Part shown: positions 58,798 through 64,000 of the stretch, piece by piece
Layout of the letters: each line of letters begins with the position of its first letter
How positions within the stretch are numbered: position 1 is the stretch's first letter
Assembly: GCF_033001325.1 (NCBI RefSeq)
Contig: NZ_CP133111.1
Location: 4,294,501 to 4,358,500, forward strand
Source: Rhodopseudomonas sp. BAL398
GTDB taxonomy: Bacteria; Pseudomonadota; Alphaproteobacteria; Rhizobiales; Xanthobacteraceae
DNA: 64,000 nt
Direction of reading: 5' to 3'
Translations under genes and position numbers: made by a program
The notes under the pieces: model-generated
What the model was told of the DNA's origin: nothing
Seen by the model: the letters and a program-made list of their open reading frames with translations, nothing else
Database searches by the model: none

Positions 58798-58872
58798 GCT
58801 CCCTTCGTCTAGCGGTTAGGACGTCGCCCTCTCACGGCGAAAACAGGAGTTCGATTCTCCTAGGGAGCGCCA
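58798..58872 (+). tRNA. tRNA-Glu (anticodon CTC)
   Basis: 75 bases. Acceptor stem GCTCCCT/AGGGAGC, D-loop AGCGGTTAGGA, anticodon stem TCGCC/GGCGA with loop CTCTCAC giving anticodon CTC at 58831-58833, T-arm AGGAGTTCGATTCTCCT, and an encoded CCA end at 58870-58872. It decodes GAG. No integrated element is visible beside it, though tRNA 3' ends are common integration sites. Confidence 0.97.
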
Positions 58873-59227
58873 TTTATCGATCGCGCGGCATGGCACACGC
58901 ATTCCGATCCCGGGATCGGATGGCGCCGATCCGAGACCCCCGACACCCAACGATGTTCGCGTTCCGGATCCTGCGGCGCTCGATCAGGCCGGATGGCGTG
59001 AATGGCCGGTGCGGCCGGGCAGCGACAGGATTGCTCCAAAGCGGCGTCCTTGAGCATGGAAAATCGGTCGGGATTTCTCTTTTAGAATTCCATTTCGTTG
59101 TCGGCGCCGAGTCCGAAGTCTGATTTCACCGAAACCCGGTCACCTGCCATTGATACGCAATCCGATTGCGCGGTCGTGCTGCTAGTTTTCTGCCAACGCG
59201 GACATTCAGGCAGAGCGGGCGGCAGAA
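58873..59227. other. 355-base gap between tRNA-Glu and the racemase cluster
   Basis: No gene or structured RNA recognised. It must contain the promoter of the 59.2-64 kb set, but no consensus promoter or operator is evident. Short frames crossing it have no homology signal and unusual codon use. Confidence 0.5.
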
Positions 59228-59941
59228 ATGCAAATGATCGGTTTGATTGGTGGGATGAGCTGGGAAAGCACGGCGGTTTACTATCGCCTGCTCAACGAAC
59301 AGATCCGGACCAGGCTGGGCGGGCTGCACTCCGCCGACATCCTGCTGCGCTCGATCGACTTCGACGCCATCGTCAGCCTGCAGAAGCAGGGCCGCTGGGA
59401 CGAGGCCAGCGATGTGCTCGCCGAGATCGCCCGCGGCCTCGAGGTCGGCGGCGCCAGCTGCCTGCTGATCTGCACCAACACCATGCACAAGCTGGCCAAG
59501 GAGGTTCAGCAGGCGGTGTCGATCCCGCTGCTGCATATCGCCGACGTCACCGCGACGGCGGTGAAGGCCGAGGGCCTGTCGCGGCCTTTGCTGCTGGCGA
59601 CCCGCTACACCATGGAACAGGATTTCTATGTCGAGCGGCTGCGCGACGGATTCGGGCTGGACCCCGTGATTCCCGGCGAGGCCGACCGCACCGCGCTCCA
59701 CGACATCATCTTCGATGAACTGTGCCAGGGCGTCGTCAAGGACGCCTCGCGACAAACCTATCTGGACGTCATCGCTCGCGGCAAAGCCCAGGGCGCCGAC
59801 AGCGTCATCCTCGGCTGCACCGAGATCTGCCTGCTGATCGGGCCCGAACACACCGACCTGAAAGTGTTCGATTCGACCGCGCTGCACGCCGACGCGGCGA
59901 TCGACTTCGTGATGGCGCTGGAAACGCCGCAGGCGGCCTGA
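59228..59941 (+). CDS. Aspartate/glutamate racemase family protein (YgeA-like)
   Basis: 237 aa. Both catalytic cysteines are present: Cys82 in LLICTNTMHK and Cys197 in VILGCTEI. N-terminal IGLIGGMSWEST is typical of the aspartate racemase/YgeA group, which racemises amino acids without pyridoxal phosphate. ATG 59228 or the next Met (59234) could start it. It is the first of a co-directional run continuing to the window end. Confidence 0.93.
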   Translation: MQMIGLIGGMSWESTAVYYRLLNEQIRTRLGGLHSADILLRSIDFDAIVSLQKQGRWDEASDVLAEIARGLEVGGASCLLICTNTMHKLAKEVQQAVSIPLLHIADVTATAVKAEGLSRPLLLATRYTMEQDFYVERLRDGFGLDPVIPGEADRTALHDIIFDELCQGVVKDASRQTYLDVIARGKAQGADSVILGCTEICLLIGPEHTDLKVFDSTALHADAAIDFVMALETPQAA

Positions 59942-59998
59942 CCACGCCACGACGCGACCAAAGGCATCGAGACGCAATCGATCGGAAGAGCAACGCAG

Positions 59999-60862
59999 AT
60001 GAGTGACGGATCCAACGCCCGAAGCCCAATCGTCCCGATCCTCGATCACGTGGTGATCAATGTGATGGGAGGCCTCGACGACGCGCAGGCGCAATTCGCC
60101 AGGCTCGGCTTCGACCTGACCGAGCGCGGCCATCACACGCTTGGGTCGAGCAATCATCTGGCGATCTTCGACACCAATTATCTCGAGCTGCTCGGCTATC
60201 TGCCCGGCCGCGAGACCATGCGGGCCGATCTGTGGGCGCATCCGCCGGGCCTGACCGGGCTGGTGTTCAAATCGGTCGATGCCGATCGCGTCTATCAGAC
60301 GATGCGGCAGCGCGGCGTGCCGGTCGAGACGCCCGCGAGTTTCGCCCGGCCGGTGATGCTGGCCGATGGCGCCCACGACGCCCGCTTCCGGGTGATCCGC
60401 GTCAGCGGCGACGAGGTGCAGAACGGCCGTACCTTCTTCTGCCACCACGATACGCCCGACATGGTGTGGCGTCCGGAATGGCAGTCGCATCCCAACGGCG
60501 TCACCGGGATCACCGAATTCGTCATCGCCTCGCAGCAGCCGGCGCGTACCGCGGCGCTGTATGAGCGGATGTTCGGCCCCGGCCTGCTGAGCGCCGTTCC
60601 GGGCGGCGTGTCGTTCCGCGCCGGCGCCGCCACGGTGTTCGTGCTCGATCCGGCTACTGTGGCCGCGACCTACGCGGGCGCGGCGCTGACCAGCCCGGAC
60701 GGCTCCGACCGGATGGTCGCGCTGACATTCAGGGTCGGATCGCTGGCCGCCACCAAGGAGCTGCTCCGCGCCGCGGCGATTCTCTTCGCCCCCTTCAAGA
60801 CGGACGGAATTGTCGTCCCGCATTCCAAGGCCGCCAATGTGGCGGTGGGATTTGCCGAATGA
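59999..60862 (+). CDS. VOC / glyoxalase-like domain protein
   Basis: 287 aa. The N-terminus has the VOC strand-helix LDHVVINVMGGLDDAQAQFARLGFDLTERG and NHLAIFDTNYLELLGYLP, a second module begins near 165 (HPNGVTGITEFVIASQQPARTAALYERMFG). The residues resemble the 'glyoxalase-like' DUF (Glyoxalase_3) family, often metal-dependent lyases or dioxygenases of unknown substrate. Its stop overlaps the next start by four bases (ATGA). Confidence 0.85.
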   Translation: MSDGSNARSPIVPILDHVVINVMGGLDDAQAQFARLGFDLTERGHHTLGSSNHLAIFDTNYLELLGYLPGRETMRADLWAHPPGLTGLVFKSVDADRVYQTMRQRGVPVETPASFARPVMLADGAHDARFRVIRVSGDEVQNGRTFFCHHDTPDMVWRPEWQSHPNGVTGITEFVIASQQPARTAALYERMFGPGLLSAVPGGVSFRAGAATVFVLDPATVAATYAGAALTSPDGSDRMVALTFRVGSLAATKELLRAAAILFAPFKTDGIVVPHSKAANVAVGFAE

Positions 60863-61986
60863 GCGCGGCGATCAGCAATGATTTCACCAAGAGCTTCGCG
60901 CTCGACTATGCGGGCGCCCGCGCCAAATTTATCGCCGTCGCAAGCGAGCTCGGTGCCGCGCTGTCCTCCTACAAGCATCCCGGCGCAACCGGCCCGAATG
61001 GCGCGGAGCTGTTCATCGATGTGGCCAGGCTGGGTGATGCCGGCGCCCCGTCGCAGCTGGTGATCCTCAGCGGCACCCACGGGCTCGAAGGCCTCAGTGG
61101 CTCGGCGGCGCAGATCGGCTGGATGCAGAGTTCGTTCGCCCGCGCCTTGCCGCGCGGCGTCTCGGCGCTGCTGGTCCATGCGCTCAACCCTTTCGGCTTC
61201 GCCAACGGCACCCGCACCACCGAGAACAACGTCGATCTCAACCGCAATTTCATCGATCACGGCGCGCCTTACCCGGCCAATCCGGGCTACGCCGCGCTGT
61301 ATCCGGAGCTGATGCCGCGCGACTGGAACCCGGCGGCGCTGGCGCCCTACGACGCCGCGGTCGCGGTGTTCCAAAAAGAGCACGGCCCCGACGCGCTGTT
61401 CGACGCCCAGGCGCGCGGCCAGTACCAGTTTCCGGAAGGCACCAATTACGGCGGCGACCAGCGCGAATGGTCGAACCTCACGCTTGAGACCATCGTGGCC
61501 GATCACCTCGGCGCGGCGCAGCGCCTCGGCTTCATCGACTGGCACACCGGCATCGGCGACTGGGCCGATTCGTTCTTCCTCTGCTTCAACGACGAGGCGG
61601 GGCCGCTGCATGCCGAGGCGGTGCGGTGGTGGGGCAAGGAGCGCATCGTCGGCCAGAAGCCGCACAGCCTGGCCCGGCCGAATTATCAGGGCCTGGTGTT
61701 TCACGGCATGACGCAATTCCTTGGCGCTCGGCCGATGGTCGGCGCGGTGATCGAATTCGGCACCCGCGGCATGAAAGTTCGCCGCGCGCTGCGGCTCGAT
61801 CAATGGCTGAAATTCAAGGCCGAGCCCGACAGCGAGCGCGTCCGCCTGCTGCGCGCCGATCTCCAAGACTGCTTCGTGCCGGTGTCCTCGCATTGGCGCG
61901 AGGAGACCACCGAACAGGCGATCTCGATTACCCAACAGGCGGTTGACGGGCTGGCGAGCTGGTCCCCGACGGCCACAACAATCTGA
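60859..61986 (+). CDS. M14 carboxypeptidase-like DUF2817 hydrolase
   Basis: 375 aa. Zinc-site residues His74 and Glu77 in SGTHGLEG, the substrate-binding NNVDLNRNFIDH, a third ligand in IDWHTGIGD, and the catalytic Glu in VIEFGTRG match the M14/succinylglutamate desuccinylase superfamily (DUF2817). It would cleave an amide or peptide at a free carboxylate. No signal peptide. Start overlaps the VOC gene. Confidence 0.9.
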   Translation: MSAAISNDFTKSFALDYAGARAKFIAVASELGAALSSYKHPGATGPNGAELFIDVARLGDAGAPSQLVILSGTHGLEGLSGSAAQIGWMQSSFARALPRGVSALLVHALNPFGFANGTRTTENNVDLNRNFIDHGAPYPANPGYAALYPELMPRDWNPAALAPYDAAVAVFQKEHGPDALFDAQARGQYQFPEGTNYGGDQREWSNLTLETIVADHLGAAQRLGFIDWHTGIGDWADSFFLCFNDEAGPLHAEAVRWWGKERIVGQKPHSLARPNYQGLVFHGMTQFLGARPMVGAVIEFGTRGMKVRRALRLDQWLKFKAEPDSERVRLLRADLQDCFVPVSSHWREETTEQAISITQQAVDGLASWSPTATTI

Positions 61987-62005
61987 CAACGGAGCGAAAC
62001 AGCAA

Positions 62006-63019
62006 ATGCGTGCGGTGGTTCTTTACGAGCATGGCGACAACGAGCAACTGAAATTCGTCGCGGATTATCCGACGCCGAAAGCCGGCGAGGGCGACGTTGT
62101 CGTCAATGTCAAGGCGTCGTCGATCAATTATCACGACGTCTTCACCCGTCGCGGCATGCCGGGCATCAAGGTGCCGCTGCCGGTGATCATCGGGCTCGAC
62201 GTCGTCGGCGAGATCGCCGAGCTCGGCGCCGGCGTCGAGGGCTGGAAGGTCGGCGACCGCGTCCTGATCGATCCGGTCAACCGCGTCGAAGGCGGGTTGA
62301 TGGGCGAGACCCAGGACGGCGGGCTCGCCGAATTCTGCCGCGCCAAGGCGCATCAGCTGGTGAAGATTCCGGATGGCGTCGGCTTCGAACAGGCCGCGGC
62401 GCTGCCGGTGGCCTACGGCACCGCGATCCGGATGATGAACACCATCGGCAAGATCAAGCCCGGCGAGAAGGTGCTGATCCTCGGCGCCTCGGGCGGCGTC
62501 GGCGTCTGCTGCGTGCAGCTGGCGAAATTGGCCGGCGCCTATGTGATCGCCTGCGCCGGCAGCGAGGAGAAGGGCCGCCGCCTGACCGAACTCGGCGCCG
62601 ACGAGATCATCCTCTACACCCAGGCCGACTTCATGAAGACGGTGTTCGAACGCCACGGCAAGCCGCATCGGCGGCGCTTCGTCGAAGGCGGCGGCGTCGA
62701 CGTCGTGGTCAATTTCACCGGCGGCGACACCTGGGTCAAATCGCTGCGCTGCCTCAAGCTCGGCGGCCGGCTGCTGACCTGCGGCGCCACCGCGGGCTAT
62801 GCGCCGGTCGAGGATCTGCGCTTCATCTGGACTTTCGAACTGCAATTGCTCGGCTCCAATGGCTGGGAGCGCGAGGACATCACCAAATTGTTCGACCTCG
62901 TCGAGGCCGGCAAGCTCAAGGTGCTGATCGACAAATCCTACCCGCTGACCGAGGCCAAGGACGCGGTGCGCATCATCGAGGATCGCGCGGTGTTCGGCAA
63001 AGTCGTGGTGACGCCTTGA
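62006..63019 (+). CDS. MDR-family quinone oxidoreductase-like enzyme
   Basis: 337 aa from the ATG at 62006. The GroES-like domain MRAVVLYEHGDNEQLKF, SINYHDVFTRRG and IIGLDVVGEIAELG lacks the zinc-ligand cysteine, as in quinone oxidoreductases; the Rossmann motif ILGASGGVGVCCVQLAKLAG (about 160) binds NADPH. The stop overlaps the thioesterase start by four bases. Substrate unknown; an enoyl or quinone reductase is likely. Confidence 0.92.
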   Translation: MRAVVLYEHGDNEQLKFVADYPTPKAGEGDVVVNVKASSINYHDVFTRRGMPGIKVPLPVIIGLDVVGEIAELGAGVEGWKVGDRVLIDPVNRVEGGLMGETQDGGLAEFCRAKAHQLVKIPDGVGFEQAAALPVAYGTAIRMMNTIGKIKPGEKVLILGASGGVGVCCVQLAKLAGAYVIACAGSEEKGRRLTELGADEIILYTQADFMKTVFERHGKPHRRRFVEGGGVDVVVNFTGGDTWVKSLRCLKLGGRLLTCGATAGYAPVEDLRFIWTFELQLLGSNGWEREDITKLFDLVEAGKLKVLIDKSYPLTEAKDAVRIIEDRAVFGKVVVTP

Positions 63020-63447
63020 GCAAGCCCGAGGTCAAAGCGCTCTCGGCCGAGCAGATCCAGCAGATGTTGGACGTGTCGCCGTTCAACCTGTTCCTCGGAT
63101 TGACGGTGGTGTCCGCCGATCCGGTCACGCAGGAAGTGACGATGCGCTCGGCGATGCGGCCGGAATTCGAGCGCCGGCCGGGCTCCAAGCAGTGGCACGG
63201 CGGCGTCATCGCCTCGGTGATCGACACCGTCGGTGATTTCGCGGTCGGCATGATGGTCGGCCGCGGCCTGCCGACGGTGAATTTCCGCGTCGATTATCTG
63301 CGCCCGGCGGTCGACACCGCGTTGGTCGCGGTGTCGCGGGTGCGCCGTGCCGGCAAAAGCGTCGGCATCGCCGACGTCGATGTCTTCAATGAAAAGGGTG
63401 TGCTGCTCGCGATCGGCCGCGGCACTTACTCGACGCTGGAGTCCTGA
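63016..63447 (+). CDS. PaaI-family hotdog thioesterase
   Basis: 143 aa starting at TTG 63016, which overlaps the preceding stop (TTGA). The hotdog core RPGSKQWHGGVIASVIDTVGDFAVG and VNFRVDYLRPAV hold the PaaI-type HGG motif with an Asp. It hydrolyses acyl-CoA thioesters, probably an aromatic or branched acyl-CoA given the neighbours. A TTG start is unusual but the coupling is strong. Confidence 0.92.
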   Translation: MSKPEVKALSAEQIQQMLDVSPFNLFLGLTVVSADPVTQEVTMRSAMRPEFERRPGSKQWHGGVIASVIDTVGDFAVGMMVGRGLPTVNFRVDYLRPAVDTALVAVSRVRRAGKSVGIADVDVFNEKGVLLAIGRGTYSTLES

Positions 63448-63498
63448 TCGCCGCCACAACACCAGACGCATGTGTTCCGACCCATTGGCAGAGAGAGA

Positions 63499-64000
63499 AT
63501 GACGATGAGCAGGTTGACCAGACGCGATTTCCTGATGACGACCGCCGCGGCCGGACTGGCCGCGAGCTTCGCCGGCTCTGCCGGCGCGGCCACGGCGGCT
63601 CCGAAAAAGGGCGGCACGCTGCTCGCCAGTTGGGGAGGCTTCGAGCCGCAGGCACTGTTCGTGCCGGCCGGCGGCGGCTCCAGCCCGTATTTCACCGCGA
63701 CCAAGGTACATGAGCGCTTGTTCCGGCTCACCTCCGAGCTCAAATTCGAGCCGGAACTCGCCCTCGAGATCAAACCAGCAGCGGATTTCCGCAGCTACAC
63801 CATCAAGCTGCGCGACAATGTGAAATGGCACGACGGCAAGCCGTTCACCGCCGACGACGTCGTCTACAACGCGATGGAATATTGGAAGCCGATTTCCGGC
63901 GGCGTCTCGCTCAACGCGTTGCAAGGCGCCGAGGCGGTCGATCCGCTCACCGTGGTGCTGAAATTCAGCGCGCCGGTGCCGGAATTCTTTCTGAAGTCGG
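63499..64000 (+). CDS. ABC transporter peptide/nickel-type solute-binding protein (partial, runs off window)
   Basis: 167 codons from the ATG at 63499 with GAGAGAGA before it. The N-terminus MTMSRLTRRDFLMTTAAAG is a twin-arginine signal (RRDFLM). KKGGTLLASWGGF, VHERLFRLTSELKFEPELA, WHDGKPFTADDVVYNAMEYWK match family 5 periplasmic binding proteins (DppA/OppA). Permease genes probably follow outside the window. Peptide or opine/aromatic uptake; substrate not readable. Confidence 0.93.
   Translation, partial: MTMSRLTRRDFLMTTAAAGLAASFAGSAGAATAAPKKGGTLLASWGGFEPQALFVPAGGGSSPYFTATKVHERLFRLTSELKFEPELALEIKPAADFRSYTIKLRDNVKWHDGKPFTADDVVYNAMEYWKPISGGVSLNALQGAEAVDPLTVVLKFSAPVPEFFLKS

Noticed and set aside
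58798-58872. Integrated element at tRNA-Glu
   Set aside because: No integrase, no repeated tRNA 3' end within the downstream 5 kb, and the neighbours look metabolic.
59126-60823. 565-aa open frame on the - strand
   Set aside because: Antisense to the racemase and VOC genes, which have intact catalytic motifs.

Overview
The window is high-GC, gene-dense chromosomal DNA from an alphaproteobacterium of the Rhodopseudomonas/Bradyrhizobium group. Evidence: gene orders typical of that group (hisA-hisF-hisE-coaA, rph-rdgB-hemW, hrcA-grpE, dnaK-dnaJ-pmtA-like, chvI-chvG-hprK-EIIA-HPr next to pckA), an RpoH-type promoter, OlsB- and PmtA-like membrane-lipid enzymes, and several families of dispersed palindromic repeats I associate with these genomes. 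A BchO-like hydrolase suggests a phototroph such as Rhodopseudomonas. This assignment is inference; no 16S gene is present.

Layout. 1-2.3 kb: end of the histidine operon and coaA. 2.5-9.4 kb: OlsB-like acyltransferase, hybrid histidine kinase, small exported protein, a comM/yifB gene broken by a one-base frameshift, and a PAS-GGDEF protein. 9.4-16 kb: gshB, yraN and rsmI divergent from a penicillin-binding-protein activator lipoprotein, then hemW-rdgB-rph. 16-23 kb: heat-shock block hrcA-grpE, an exported protein, dnaK-dnaJ and a PmtA-like methyltransferase. 23-29 kb: FMN reductase, pyrF, DUF1330, dapB, gpmA, then repair genes (AraC-Ogt fusion, nth) around a DUF2244 gene. 29-41 kb: mixed accessory region with S10 peptidase, BchO, transglutaminase-like protein, EI24 membrane protein, second hybrid kinase, AceK, DUF1508 and an animal-type haem peroxidase, with most of the longer non-coding gaps. 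41-52 kb: lepA, a GT39-type membrane protein, the PTS-type regulatory genes with ChvG/ChvI, a HugZ-like protein and pckA. 52-56 kb: an exported protein with two HxT motifs and a persulfide-response module (TauE/SafE and BigR-like regulator divergent from a Blh/ETHE1-like dioxygenase). 56-58.9 kb: rpoH, rluD-like gene, a small membrane protein whose start codon overlaps that of rluD, and tRNA-Glu(CTC). 59-64 kb: a co-directional set (racemase, VOC protein, M14-like hydrolase, MDR reductase, thioesterase, Tat-type solute-binding protein) that looks like an uncharacterised uptake/catabolic operon cut by the window end.

How it fits together. RpoH (56.2-57.1 kb) would drive the CTTG-N17-CCTATAT promoter found before dnaK. 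HprK, EIIA-Man and HPr without sugar permease components, next to ChvG/ChvI and pckA, suggest a regulatory phosphorelay tied to envelope/acid sensing and gluconeogenesis. BigR-like repressor, TauE/SafE and Blh form a sulfide/persulfide detoxification unit. I found no CRISPR array, insertion sequence, prophage or defence island. Most of the window is ordinary housekeeping; the points that most merit a second look are the comM frameshift, the overlapping divergent start codons at 58372-58375, the repeat-derived hemW start, the exported two-HxT protein and the 59-64 kb cluster.
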